This document shows, in pieces, positions 41,079 through 49,984 of a DNA stretch of 64,000 bases (within the stretch, counting starts at the first letter, position 1; each line of letters starts with the position of its first letter). The position numbers and the translations under genes were made by a program. Origin of the DNA: Klenkia marina (lineage in GTDB: Bacteria > Actinomycetota > Actinomycetes > Mycobacteriales > Geodermatophilaceae); contig NZ_FMUH01000002.1 of NCBI RefSeq assembly GCF_900101025.1, positions 62,001 through 126,000 on the forward strand. The letters run 5' to 3'. Below the pieces are notes generated by a model. It was given only the letters and a program-made list of their open reading frames with translations. It did not search any database and had not been told where the DNA came from.

Positions 41079-42653
41079 GTGGTCGCGGAAGCAGGCACCA
41101 GCGTGCTCGAGGGCATGCCCATGGGTTTCCTGCAGCTGTCCGCCGACTGGCGGGTCACCTACGTCAACGCCTCCGCCGAGCGCATGTTCGGCCGGGCTCG
41201 TGCCCAGCTGCTGGGCCGGGACGCGTGGGAGGCCTTCCCCGGCAACGAGGACAGCGTGTTCGGCCGCACCTACCGCCAGGTCGCCGAGACCCGTCAGCCC
41301 CAGGTCGTCGAGGGCTGGTCCCCGGCGCTCGGCGCCTGGTTCGAGGCGCGCACCGTGCCGGCCCCCGACGGCGGCATCAACGTCTTCTTCACCGACACGA
41401 CCGCTCGGCACCGGGCCCAGGAGCGGCTGGCGGTGCTGGCCCGGGTGGGCGCCGAGGTGGCTGGCTCGCCCGACGCCGTGCAGAGCATGAGCCGCATCCC
41501 GCGGCTGCTCGTGCCGGTGCTGGCCGACTGGGCCGTGGTCACCGTGCTCGAGGACGACGGCCGGCCGGTCGACGTCGGGTGCTGGCACGCCGACCCCGAG
41601 CTGCGACCGGTGCTGACCCGCTACGTCGAGCTGCGACTGGGCGAGCTGCCGGCCACCGCGCCGCTCATCCGGTCCATGCACACCCAGGAGGCCACGCCGG
41701 TCACCGCCGAGGAGGTCTACGACAGCCTGCTGCCCGGCGAGGCCCGCGACCTGCAGCGCCGGCTGGCCACCGGCCCCGGTTTCTACCTGCCGCTGCTCGG
41801 CCGCGGCCGGGCACTCGGGGTGATCACCCTGTGGTGGTCGGGGGGCCGCACGCCCGAGCCCGAGGACCTCGCCGCGGCCCGCGAGACCGCCGACCGCATC
41901 GGGCTGGCGCTGGACAACGGGCGGCTCTACCGGCAGCAGGCCGCGCTGGCCGAGGAGCTGCAGCGCAGCCTGCTCACCCAGCCGTTCCAGCCGGCCGGCG
42001 CCCAGGTCGCCGTCCGGTACACCCCGGCCGCCGAGGCGGCGCGGGTCGGCGGAGACTGGTACGACGCCTTCCGGACGCCCAGCGGCGCGATGACCCTGGT
42101 GATCGGTGACGTCGTCGGGCACGACACCGCCGCGGCCGCGGCCATGGGCCAGCTGCGCGGCCTGCTGCGCGGCATCGCCACCTACTCCGACGCGGGGCCG
42201 GGTGAGGTGCTGCGGGGCCTGGACGCCGCGATGACCCACCTGGAGCTGCCCACGCTGGCCACCGCCGCGGTCGCCCGGCTCGAGGAGCACCCCGGCGGCA
42301 CCCGCATGGTGTGGGCCAGCGCCGGCCACCTCGCCCCGGTCGTCGTCCACCCCGACGGCACCCTCGGCGAGCCCGGCAGGTGGCAGGGCGACCTCCTGCT
42401 CGGCGTCGACGACCTGGTGCGCCGCGAGGAGCACGTGGTCGACCTGCAGCCCGGTTCGACGGTGCTGCTGTTCACCGACGGCCTGGTCGAGCGCCGCCAC
42501 GAGGACCTCGACACCGGCCTGGCCCGGCTGCGCGACGCGGTGGCCGAGCTCGTCGACCGCCCGCTCGACGAGCTGTGCGACCAGGTGGTGCAGCGGCTGG
42601 TCGACGGCCGGCCCGAGGACGACGTCGCGTTGGTCGCCGTCCGCCTGGGCTGA
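41079..42653 (+). CDS. PAS-GAF-PP2C (SpoIIE/RsbU-type) serine phosphatase
   Basis: A 524-residue phosphatase, third of its kind in the window. A PAS domain (about 5-115; GFLQLSADWRVTYVNASAER) precedes a GAF-like domain (about 120-285) and a PP2C domain (about 295-520). The metal residues are kept in GGDWYDAF, GDVVGHD and EDDVALV. A GAGGGGGGG ribosome site lies five bases before GTG 41079. It follows moaE in the same direction but is functionally part of the stress-signalling set. Confidence 0.9.
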   Translation: MVAEAGTSVLEGMPMGFLQLSADWRVTYVNASAERMFGRARAQLLGRDAWEAFPGNEDSVFGRTYRQVAETRQPQVVEGWSPALGAWFEARTVPAPDGGINVFFTDTTARHRAQERLAVLARVGAEVAGSPDAVQSMSRIPRLLVPVLADWAVVTVLEDDGRPVDVGCWHADPELRPVLTRYVELRLGELPATAPLIRSMHTQEATPVTAEEVYDSLLPGEARDLQRRLATGPGFYLPLLGRGRALGVITLWWSGGRTPEPEDLAAARETADRIGLALDNGRLYRQQAALAEELQRSLLTQPFQPAGAQVAVRYTPAAEAARVGGDWYDAFRTPSGAMTLVIGDVVGHDTAAAAAMGQLRGLLRGIATYSDAGPGEVLRGLDAAMTHLELPTLATAAVARLEEHPGGTRMVWASAGHLAPVVVHPDGTLGEPGRWQGDLLLGVDDLVRREEHVVDLQPGSTVLLFTDGLVERRHEDLDTGLARLRDAVAELVDRPLDELCDQVVQRLVDGRPEDDVALVAVRLG

Positions 42654-42665
42654 CCGCCGCCGACC

Positions 42666-42878
42666 TCAGCGGGCGCCGGCGAGCCCGTCGTCGTCGCCGT
42701 GCCGGTGGTCGGGGGCGCGCTCCTCGCGCTCCAGGGCCTCCTCCTCGGCCTCGCCCTCCAGCCGGCGGGCCTCGCCGGCGGCCTCGGCGGCCGCGTCGCC
42801 GTGGGACTCGCCGTAGACCTCGGTGGCCCGGCCCAGCAGCTCCTCGGCCTTCGCCTTCGCCTTGTCGAACACGCTCAT
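42666..42878 (-). CDS. small CsbD-like stress protein
   Basis: A 70-residue, highly charged helical protein (MSVFDKAKAKAEELLGRATE, then AAGEARRLEGEAEEEALERE). The pattern resembles CsbD-family general-stress proteins, whose function is unknown. GAGGAGG precedes ATG 42878; an upstream in-frame start at 42905 is less likely. It sits between a PP2C regulator and the CBS/CorC pair, which fits a stress-induced role. Confidence 0.65.
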   Translation of the reverse strand: MSVFDKAKAKAEELLGRATEVYGESHGDAAAEAAGEARRLEGEAEEEALEREERAPDHRHGDDDGLAGAR

Positions 42879-42891
42879 CGCCTCGTCCTCC

Positions 42892-43917
42892 TCATCGGTG
42901 CACACCGTCCCTGATCTCGCCGACCAGCTCCTCCAGGATGTCCTCCAGCGCCACGACGCCCACCACCCGGCCGGCGTCGACCACCGCGGCGAGCTGGGCG
43001 CGGTCGGCCTGCATGGTCTGCAGCGTGCTGCGCAGGTCGGCCGCGGCGTCGACCCGGGGCAGCGGGCGCACGATGTCGGCCACCCGCACGTCGGGCTCGC
43101 CCTCGGCCACCAGCACGTCCTTGACGTGCACGTACCCGCTCAGCTCTCCGCCGGTGACCACGGGGAAGCGGGAGAAGCCGGTGCGGGCGGCCAGCTGCTC
43201 GACGGCCAGCGAGTCGTCGGCGGGCCCGAGCACCGTGAGCTCGGCCCGGGGGATGAGCACGGTGCGGGTGTCGCGCTCGTCGAGGGTCAGCGCGCCGGTG
43301 AGCAGGTCGTGGTCGGCGGCGTCGAGCATGCCCCCGGCGCGGGACTCGTCGATGAGCCCCACCACCTCGTCGCGGGTGAACGAGCTGGTCACCTCGTCCT
43401 TGGGCTCGACCCCGACCAGCCTCAGCACCGCGTTGGCGATCGCGTTCATGAGCAGCAGGAACGGCTTGAGCACGGTGGCCACCAGCTTCAGCGGCGGGGC
43501 CAGGGCCAGCGCGGCCCGGTCGGGCCCGGCCAGCGCCAGGTTCTTGGGCACCATCTCGCCGATCACCACGTGCAGCGCCACGACCACCGACAGGGCGATG
43601 GCGAAGGAGATCGGGTACACCGCGGCCTCGGGCACGCGCAGCAGCTCGAAGACCGGTTCCAGCAGGTGCGCCACCGCCGGTTCCCCGATCGCGCCGAGCC
43701 CCAGCGAGCAGACGGTGATGCCCAGCTGCGCCGCGGCCATCATCAACGACACCTGCTCCATGGCGGCCAGCGTCGTGCGGGCACGACGCGACCCGGCCTC
43801 GGCCAACGGCTCCACCGACGAGCGGCGCGCCGAGATGAGCGCGAACTCCGCACCCACGAAGAACGCGTTGAGGCCCAGCAGCACGACGGCGACGAGCACC
43901 CCCACCCAGTCGCTCAT
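42892..43917 (-). CDS. CNNM/CorC-family membrane protein 2 (hemolysin-type, CBS)
   Basis: A 341-residue protein with an N-terminal DUF21/CNNM transmembrane domain (about 1-190; LNAFFVGAEFALISARRSSV, VIGEMVPKNLALAGPDRAAL) and a tandem CBS pair (about 205-335; VLIPRAELTVL, VVGVVALEDILEELVGEI). The family is linked to Mg/Co transport and is often misnamed hemolysin. It lacks the C-terminal CorC domain present in its upstream paralogue. The start overlaps that gene's stop by four bases. Confidence 0.9.
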   Translation of the reverse strand: MSDWVGVLVAVVLLGLNAFFVGAEFALISARRSSVEPLAEAGSRRARTTLAAMEQVSLMMAAAQLGITVCSLGLGAIGEPAVAHLLEPVFELLRVPEAAVYPISFAIALSVVVALHVVIGEMVPKNLALAGPDRAALALAPPLKLVATVLKPFLLLMNAIANAVLRLVGVEPKDEVTSSFTRDEVVGLIDESRAGGMLDAADHDLLTGALTLDERDTRTVLIPRAELTVLGPADDSLAVEQLAARTGFSRFPVVTGGELSGYVHVKDVLVAEGEPDVRVADIVRPLPRVDAAADLRSTLQTMQADRAQLAAVVDAGRVVGVVALEDILEELVGEIRDGVHR

Positions 43918-45293
43918 GAGTCCTCCTCCCCGGCGCTGGGCGGGATCTCGCCCACCAGCACGCGGTCGACCCGGCTGCCCTCCAGGGCGGCGACCTCGAG
44001 CCACACCCCGCCGAGCCCGGTCTCGTCGTCCACGTCGTCGGCCAGCTCGGGCGGCAGCTCGCGCTGCACCTCGACCCGGTCGCCGACCTCGGGCATGCGG
44101 CCCAGGTGCCGCAGCACCAGCCCGCCGAGGGTCTCGTAGCTGTGGTCGTCGGGCACCTGCAGCCCGGTGGCGTCGCGCACCTCGTCGGGGCGCAGCAGGC
44201 CGCTGGCCGACCAGCTGCCGTCGCCGCGGTCGGTCAGGCCGGGCACCTCGGGCTCGTCGTGCTCGTCGGCGACCTCGCCCACCAGCTCCTCGACGAGGTC
44301 CTCCACGGTCACCACGCCGTCGGTGCCGCCGTACTCGTCGACCAGCACCGCCATCTGCAGGCTGCCCTGGCGCAGGTCGGTGAGCAGGTCGTCCAGCCGG
44401 CGGCTGGTGGGCACGTACAGGGCGGGCACCATCACCGCGGCGACGGCCACGGTGCCCCGGTCGGCCCGCGGCACGGTCAGGGCGTGTTTCACGTGGACCA
44501 GCCCCACCACGTCGTCGACGCCCTCACCGGTCACCGGGAAGCGCGAGTGCCCGGACGCCCGGGCCGACGCCAGCACGGCGGCGACCGGTGCGTCGACGGG
44601 CACGGTGGTCATCTGCAGCCGGCGGGTGGCGACGTCGGAGGCCCGCAGCTCGCCGAACGCCAGGCCGCGGGTGAGCATCTGCGCGGTGGCCGCCTCGAGC
44701 GTGCCCTGGCTGCCCGAGCGGCGGACCAACGAGGTCAGCTCCTCGGCCGAGCGGGCCGAGGCGAGCTCCTCCTGCGGCTCGACCGAGAACACCCGCCGCA
44801 GGACGGCGTTGGCCCAGCCGTTGAGCAGCCGGATCACCAGCGCGGTGCCCCGGGTGAACGCGCGCTGGAAGCCGGTGACCGCACGGGCGGTGCGCAGCGG
44901 CTCGGACAGCGCGATGTTCTTGGGCACCAGCTCGCCGAAGACCATCGTGAGCGCGGTGGCCAGCACCAGGGCCAGGGTGATCGACACCGAGCGCGCTGCG
45001 CCGTCCCCGAGACCGAGGGCCCCCAGCGGCCCGCGCAGCAGGGCCGCGATGGAGGGCTCGGCGACGAAGCCGATGGCCAGGTTGGTGACGGTGATGCCCA
45101 GCTGGGCACCCGACAGCTGGGTGGACAGCGTGCGCAGTGCGGTCAGCACGCCCTCGGACCCGGCGTCGCCCTCGGCGGCCCGCCGCTCGACGGTGGCGCG
45201 GTCGACGGTGACGAGGGAGAACTCGAAGGCCACGAAGCACGCGCAGGCGGCCACCAGGGCCAGGCCGACCAGGACGAGCAACCACTCGATCAC
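43914..45293 (-). CDS. CNNM/CorC-family membrane protein 1 (hemolysin-type, CBS, CorC)
   Basis: A 459-residue protein with a DUF21/CNNM domain (about 1-195; FVAFEFSLVTVDRATVERRA, MVFGELVPKNIALSEP), two CBS repeats (about 210-335; VDEYGGTDGVVTVEDLVEEL) and a C-terminal CorC/HlyC domain (about 350-440; DEVRDATGLQVPDDHSYETL). GTG 45293 is preceded by a GAGGGG ribosome site. It forms an operon with a shorter paralogue; the two may act as a heteromer in cation transport or efflux. A parS-like site lies inside it. Confidence 0.92.
   Translation of the reverse strand: MIEWLLVLVGLALVAACACFVAFEFSLVTVDRATVERRAAEGDAGSEGVLTALRTLSTQLSGAQLGITVTNLAIGFVAEPSIAALLRGPLGALGLGDGAARSVSITLALVLATALTMVFGELVPKNIALSEPLRTARAVTGFQRAFTRGTALVIRLLNGWANAVLRRVFSVEPQEELASARSAEELTSLVRRSGSQGTLEAATAQMLTRGLAFGELRASDVATRRLQMTTVPVDAPVAAVLASARASGHSRFPVTGEGVDDVVGLVHVKHALTVPRADRGTVAVAAVMVPALYVPTSRRLDDLLTDLRQGSLQMAVLVDEYGGTDGVVTVEDLVEELVGEVADEHDEPEVPGLTDRGDGSWSASGLLRPDEVRDATGLQVPDDHSYETLGGLVLRHLGRMPEVGDRVEVQRELPPELADDVDDETGLGGVWLEVAALEGSRVDRVLVGEIPPSAGEEDS
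44486..44499. other. parS-like centromere site 3
   Basis: GTTTCACGTGGACC has a perfect left half of the ParB site and one mismatch in the right half relative to GTTTCACGTGGAAC. It lies in the first CorC gene and again uses a rare Lys codon AAA on the coding strand. Confidence 0.45.
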
Positions 45294-45373
45294 GGCTGGC
45301 CGGTCCCCTCGGGGACGGTGCGGGAAACGCGGTGGTCGGGTCTGTGAGGCAGGGAGCTCACGGGGTGGGTGGA

Positions 45374-45616
45374 TCAGCCTCCGGCGAAGGGGGGCAGCAC
45401 GTCGACGACCGCCCCGGGGTGGAGTGCCACCGCGCGGTCCCGCGTCGACGTGCCGTCGACGAGGAAGGAGCACGCGGTCAGCACGCGCTCCAGTCTCGCA
45501 CCGTGGTCGTCCACGATCTGCCCCACCAGATCCGCCAGCGTGGTGGCGTCGCGCACCTCGGTGTCGGTGCCGACCGCCGCGCGGGCCCCGGCGAAGTAGC
45601 GCACGGTCACCGCCAC
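45374..45616 (-). CDS. moaD: molybdopterin synthase small subunit (MoaD/ThiS fold)
   Basis: An 80-residue ubiquitin-fold protein ending in the required Gly-Gly (PPFAGG), which is adenylated and thiocarboxylated to donate sulfur to molybdopterin. The start VTVRYFAGARAAVG and the middle ACSFLVDGTST fit MoaD. It begins two bases after the moaA stop, so the two are co-translated. A huge open frame runs through this gene on the same strand but is an artefact of GC-rich DNA. Confidence 0.9.
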   Translation of the reverse strand: MAVTVRYFAGARAAVGTDTEVRDATTLADLVGQIVDDHGARLERVLTACSFLVDGTSTRDRAVALHPGAVVDVLPPFAGG

Positions 45617-45618
45617 CG

Positions 45619-46680
45619 TCAGCCCCCGATGGCCGACATCGGCCGGCTGGGCTGCAGGAACGACGGGTCGTCGATGCCGTGGCCGGGCAGCTTGGTCAGC
45701 GTCGCGATGCGCCAGCGGTCGGCCAGCTCCTGGTCGGTGGCGCCCTCGCGCATCGCGGTGCGCAGGTCGGACTCCTCGCGGGCGAACAGGCAGTTGCGGA
45801 TCTGGCCGTCGGCGGTGAGCCGGGTGCGGTCGCAGGCCCCGCAGAAGCTGCGGGTGACCGAGGCGATGACCCCGACGGTGAGGTCGGTGCCGTCGACCAG
45901 CCAGCGCTCGGCCGGCGCGGCACCACGCTCCTCGACGTCGGGGACGAGGGTGTGCGCGGCGGTCAGCTGGGCGAGGATGTCCTCGGCGGTGACCATCTCG
46001 CCGCGGGTCCAGGCGTGGTGGGCGTCCAGCGGCATCTGCTCGATGAACCGCAGCTCGTAGCCGTTGTCCAGGCAGTACTCGAGCAGGGGCACGGCGTCGT
46101 GCTCGTTGATGCCGCGCAGCAGCACCGCGTTGACCTTGACCGGGGTGAGCCCGGCGTCCTTGGCCGCCTTGAGCCCGGCCAGCACGTCGGCGAGCCGGTC
46201 GCGGTGGGTCAGCTGCTTGAACCGGTCGCGGTCGAGGGTGTCCAGGCTGACGTTGAGCCGGTCCAGGCCGGCCGCCGCGAGCGCCGGGGCCATGCGCGAG
46301 AGGCCGATGGCGTTGGTGGTGAGGCTGACCTCGGGTCGCGGGGAGAGCGCGGTGGTGGCCGCGACGATGCCGGTGAGGCCCGGGCGCAGCAGCGGCTCGC
46401 CCCCGGTGAACCTGACCTCCTCGATGCCCAGGTGCTCGACGCCGATGCGCACCAACCGCACGACCTCGTCGTCGGTGAGCTGCTCGACCTTGGGCAGCCA
46501 GTCCAGGCCCTCGGGCGGCATGCAGTAGGTGCAGCGCAGGTTGCAGCGGTCGGTCAGCGAGACCCGCAGGTCGGTCGCGGTGCGCCCGTGCCGGTCGACC
46601 AGCCCGCCGCTGCCGGGTGCCCCCGGCGCCGGCGCGGGCACGCGGACCACCGGGTCGGGGAGCGGGCTCGGCGTCGTCAC
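45619..46680 (-). CDS. moaA: GTP 3',8-cyclase
   Basis: A 353-residue radical SAM enzyme that starts molybdenum cofactor synthesis from GTP. The radical SAM cluster is CNLRCTYC (about 47-54), the SAM site is RFTGGEPLLRP, the second iron-sulfur cluster is in FCGACDRTRL and later NC, and the C-terminus ends in the required Gly-Gly (PMSAIGG). TACAGT lies seven bases before GTG 46680, favouring it over the longer frame to 46782. moaD follows two bases downstream. Confidence 0.95.
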   Translation of the reverse strand: MTTPSPLPDPVVRVPAPAPGAPGSGGLVDRHGRTATDLRVSLTDRCNLRCTYCMPPEGLDWLPKVEQLTDDEVVRLVRIGVEHLGIEEVRFTGGEPLLRPGLTGIVAATTALSPRPEVSLTTNAIGLSRMAPALAAAGLDRLNVSLDTLDRDRFKQLTHRDRLADVLAGLKAAKDAGLTPVKVNAVLLRGINEHDAVPLLEYCLDNGYELRFIEQMPLDAHHAWTRGEMVTAEDILAQLTAAHTLVPDVEERGAAPAERWLVDGTDLTVGVIASVTRSFCGACDRTRLTADGQIRNCLFAREESDLRTAMREGATDQELADRWRIATLTKLPGHGIDDPSFLQPSRPMSAIGG

Positions 46681-46687
46681 CCGCCCG

Positions 46688-46693
46688 ACTGTA
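46688..46693 (-). promoter_or_regulatory. -10 box of a leaderless promoter for moaA-moaD
   Basis: TACAGT on the minus strand ends seven bases before GTG 46680; there is no Shine-Dalgarno. Confidence 0.5.
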
Positions 46694-46809
46694 GAGCCGC
46701 TGTGCTCGACGCCCGCGGGGGACGTGCGCCCGGTCACACCGCTCTCCGCACCTGCGGACCAGGAGATGGGCAGGTGCCGCACGGGCGGGTTGCACGCCGT
46801 TGCGTGGCC

Positions 46810-47334
46810 TCAGTGCGTGAGGGCGAGCTTGAGGACGACGACCAGCAGCGCCACCGCCGCGGCCACTGCACCCACCAGCACCGCACGCCCGAACGGGACG
46901 TCGGCCTGCAGGCGGCGGTACACCACCCCGATGCCGGCCACGCGCACCAGCCCGACCAGCGCGGCCAGCGACTGGCCCCACACCTCGGTCAGCGCGCCGT
47001 CGGCGGCCAGCAGGAGCAGCACGGCCGGCAGCACCCCGGAGCTCAGGATCGGGATCGCGTCGCGGACGGCGTCGCCCAGCTGCCGGTGCTGCCCGCCGGT
47101 GACCAGCTCGCCGACCGAGTGGGCCAGCACGTGCGCCACGAACGTGGAGAGCACGGTGCCGACCACGACCAGCACGCCTGCCCCGGAGCCGACCGCCTCC
47201 GGGGACACGCCGACCACGGCGGCGAGCACCAGCACGGTGCCGTAGACGTAGGCCGACACCCGGCTGGCGGCCCGGTGCGGGTCGACGTCGAGGCGGCGGC
47301 GGGTCAACGGGACGACCACGCGGGGGCTCGGCAC
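46810..47334 (-). CDS. predicted integral membrane protein
   Basis: A 174-residue protein with four to five predicted helices (VSAYVYGTVLVLAAVVGVS, GAGVLVVVGTVLSTFVAHVL, AIPILSSGVLPAVLLLLA and a C-terminal AVLVGAVAAAVALLVVVL). HxxxHSxGE within the second helix (HVLAHSVGE) is a possible metal- or proton-binding cluster. I recognise no family. CAGAAT lies six bases before GTG 47334. It is divergent from an MFS gene. Confidence 0.65.
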   Translation of the reverse strand: MPSPRVVVPLTRRRLDVDPHRAASRVSAYVYGTVLVLAAVVGVSPEAVGSGAGVLVVVGTVLSTFVAHVLAHSVGELVTGGQHRQLGDAVRDAIPILSSGVLPAVLLLLAADGALTEVWGQSLAALVGLVRVAGIGVVYRRLQADVPFGRAVLVGAVAAAVALLVVVLKLALTH

Positions 47335-47437
47335 GGGCCCATTCTGCGTGGACGGACTCGTTAGCATCGGATCGCCACCCGGACACACGGCAGGCCCCCC
47401 TGTCTCCGCCTGTGGCCAGGAAGTCGAGACCGATCCC

Positions 47438-48700
47438 GTGCGCAACCCCTTCGCCCCCTACGGCCGCATCTTCGCGGTGCCGGGTGCCCGTTCCTTCTCC
47501 TTCGCCGGCTGGCTGGCCCGCGTCCCGATGTCGAGCATGGGCCTCGGCTCGGTGCTGATGGTGGCCGGCGAGACCGGCAGCTACGGCCTGGCCGGGGCGG
47601 TCGCCGGCACGCTCGCGCTGGCCTTCGCCGTCGGCAGCCCGCAGTGGGCCCGCGGCATGGACCGCCTCGGCCAGGGCCGCGTGCTGGCCTGGTCGGCGGC
47701 GGTCTACCTCGTGCTGGGCGTCTCGTTCGCCGCCGCCGTGGTGCTCGGGGCGCCGCGGTGGTCGTGGTTCGTGCTGGCCGCGCTCGCCGGGGCCTCCGCG
47801 GCCAACGTCGGCGCCGCCGTCCGGGCGCGGTGGGCGCACGCGCTGCCCGGGGCCGACGAGCGGCAGACCGCGTTCGCGTTCGAGTCGGTGGTCGACGAGG
47901 TCGTCTTCGTCGTCGGCCCGCCGACCATCACCTTCCTGGCCGCGCTCATCGCCCCGCCCGCCGGCTTCCTGGTCGGCCTGCTGGTCGGCGTCCTGGGCTC
48001 GGTCTGGCTCTCGCGGCAGACCGCCACCCAGCCCCCGGTGCACCGCCGCGCCGAGGGGACCGCACGCTCGGCCACCTCGGTGCTGAGCCCGACGCTGCTC
48101 GTCGTCGCGGTCGCCTACCTCGCCGTCGGGGTGGTGTTCGGCGCGATGGACGTGGTGGTCGTCGGGTTCGCGCAGGAGCAGGGCCAGCCGGTCATGGCCG
48201 GCGTCGCGCTGGCCGCCTACGCCGGCGGCAGCCTGGTCTCGGGCCTGCTCTACGGCATCGTGCGGTTGCCCGGCACCCTGCTGGCCCGCTTCGTGGGCTG
48301 CGGGCTGCTCTTCGGCCTGGCCACGCAGAGCCTGCTGCTGGTCGGCTCGTTGCCGTGGCTGGTGGTCGCGGTGTTCCTGGCCGGCCTGACCATCGCCCCG
48401 GTGCTCGTGGCCGGCATGTCGCTGGTCGAGTCGCGGGTCGAGCGCACGTCCCTCAACGAGGGGCTCACCTGGACCTCGACCGGCCTGACCCTCGGCGTGA
48501 CCGCCGGTGCGGCGGTGGCCGGGGCCGCCGTGGACGCCTGGGGTGCCGAGGGCGCCTTCCTGGTGCCGGCCGCCGGTGCGGCGCTCGCCGGGCTGCTGGC
48601 CCTCGCCGGCGGCCTCCTGGTCCGCCGCCCTGACCGGCTCCCCCGCGACCCCGGACCCGCCCCCACGACGCGCCTCGACGAGGTGGCGCCCACTCCCTGA
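47438..48700 (+). CDS. MFS transporter
   Basis: A 420-residue major facilitator protein with 12 predicted helices. Helix 1 is around AGWLARVPMSSMGLGSVLMV, the helix 2-3 loop holds ARGMDRLGQGRVL, and the family is that of sugar/drug exporters of the MFS_1 group. The substrate is unknown. The cytoplasmic tail is Pro/Arg-rich. GTG 47438 is the first start near the conserved region; the open frame upstream encodes no helix. It is divergent from a small membrane protein gene. Confidence 0.88.
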   Translation: MRNPFAPYGRIFAVPGARSFSFAGWLARVPMSSMGLGSVLMVAGETGSYGLAGAVAGTLALAFAVGSPQWARGMDRLGQGRVLAWSAAVYLVLGVSFAAAVVLGAPRWSWFVLAALAGASAANVGAAVRARWAHALPGADERQTAFAFESVVDEVVFVVGPPTITFLAALIAPPAGFLVGLLVGVLGSVWLSRQTATQPPVHRRAEGTARSATSVLSPTLLVVAVAYLAVGVVFGAMDVVVVGFAQEQGQPVMAGVALAAYAGGSLVSGLLYGIVRLPGTLLARFVGCGLLFGLATQSLLLVGSLPWLVVAVFLAGLTIAPVLVAGMSLVESRVERTSLNEGLTWTSTGLTLGVTAGAAVAGAAVDAWGAEGAFLVPAAGAALAGLLALAGGLLVRRPDRLPRDPGPAPTTRLDEVAPTP

Positions 48701-48763
48701 TCGTCCCCCCGCTGCCCCGGCTGTCCCCGACACGGGCCGGGCCGCTCTGGCAGGGTGCGCGGC

Positions 48764-49954
48764 GTGTCGGTGACCGTGCGCCTGCTGTCCGAGGACGACC
48801 TGGCCGAGGCGTGGACGCTGGGCCGCTGGGCCTTCGGCGGGCCGGCCGAGGCCCCGGCCCGGGCGCTGTCGACCATCCCCGAGATCCACCGGTGGGGCGC
48901 CTACGACGACGCGACCGGTCGGCTCGTCGGCAAGGTCACCGACCACGAGGAGCACTCCTGGTGGGGCGGCCGGGCCGTGCCCGCCGCCGACGTCAGCGGT
49001 GTGGCCGTGGCCCCCGAGGTGCGCCGCGGCGGGGTGGCCCGCCAGCTGCTGACCACCGCGCTGGCCGCCGCCAGGGACCGCGGGGCGGCGGTGAGCGCGC
49101 TGTACCCGACCGTGTCGGCGGCCTACCGGTCGCTGGGCTGGGCGGTCACGGGGCTGCTCGGGTCGGCGGTGCTGGACACCGCCGCCCTGCCCGCAGCCCG
49201 GGAGGACGGCGTCGTGCTGCGGCCGGGGACCGTCGCCGACCGGCCGCTGGTGGTCGACCTCTACGAGCAGGTGGCCCGCGGGTTCGACGGGCCGCTCACC
49301 CGCCGGGGCGGACGGTGGGAGCTGGCCCCGCGCGACGAGCAACCCCTGGGCGACGGCGTCGACCTGCTGACCGTCGCCGAGGAGGACGGCGAGGTCACCG
49401 GCGTGCTGGGCTACGAGCGGGGTCGCGGCTACGGCGCCGAGGCCGCCCTCGACGTCAGCGACCTGCTGGCCACCACCCCGGCCGCCGCCCGGGCGCTGGT
49501 CGACGTCCTGGCCGGGTGGCGCACCGTCACGCGCACCGTCGACGTCCCGGTGCTGCTCGGCGACGCCGTCTCGCAGGTGCTGCCGCTCGAGCGGGCCACC
49601 CGCCCGGGCACGCACGTGTTCATGCACCGCCTGGTCGACGTCGAACGGGCGGTGGCCGCCCGCGGCTGGCCCCCGCACGTGCGCGGTGCGGTGCGGCTGG
49701 CGGTGGTCGACGAGGTCGCACCGTGGAACACCGGCACCTGGCAGGTGGAGCTCGACGGCGGCGAGGGGCGCGCGACCCGGGTCGGCGGGGGCGGCGACCT
49801 CGTCGTCCGGCCGGGCGGCCTGGCCCTGCTGTGGACCGGCGCGGCCGGCGGGCGGGCGGCCGCGGCGGCCGGGCTGGTCAGCGGCGTCGGGGACCCCGCC
49901 GTGCTGGACCTGCTGAGCTGCGGTCGCGCTCCGCAGTTGCTCGACTACTTCTGA
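48764..49954 (+). CDS. Eis-like GNAT N-acetyltransferase
   Basis: A 396-residue protein with the Eis layout: an N-terminal GNAT domain with the acetyl-CoA motif VAPEVRRGGVARQLL (about 84-98), a second, degenerate GNAT domain, and an SCP2-like C-terminal domain. It ends in LLDYF, whose terminal carboxylate acts as catalytic base in Eis. Eis enzymes acetylate several amines of aminoglycosides and lysines of proteins; the natural substrate here is unknown. CAGGGT lies seven bases before GTG 48764, favouring it over GTG 48755. Confidence 0.88.
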   Translation: MSVTVRLLSEDDLAEAWTLGRWAFGGPAEAPARALSTIPEIHRWGAYDDATGRLVGKVTDHEEHSWWGGRAVPAADVSGVAVAPEVRRGGVARQLLTTALAAARDRGAAVSALYPTVSAAYRSLGWAVTGLLGSAVLDTAALPAAREDGVVLRPGTVADRPLVVDLYEQVARGFDGPLTRRGGRWELAPRDEQPLGDGVDLLTVAEEDGEVTGVLGYERGRGYGAEAALDVSDLLATTPAAARALVDVLAGWRTVTRTVDVPVLLGDAVSQVLPLERATRPGTHVFMHRLVDVERAVAARGWPPHVRGAVRLAVVDEVAPWNTGTWQVELDGGEGRATRVGGGGDLVVRPGGLALLWTGAAGGRAAAAAGLVSGVGDPAVLDLLSCGRAPQLLDYF

Positions 49955-49984
49955 TCCCACGAATACCGGTTGTGGGCGATGGGC

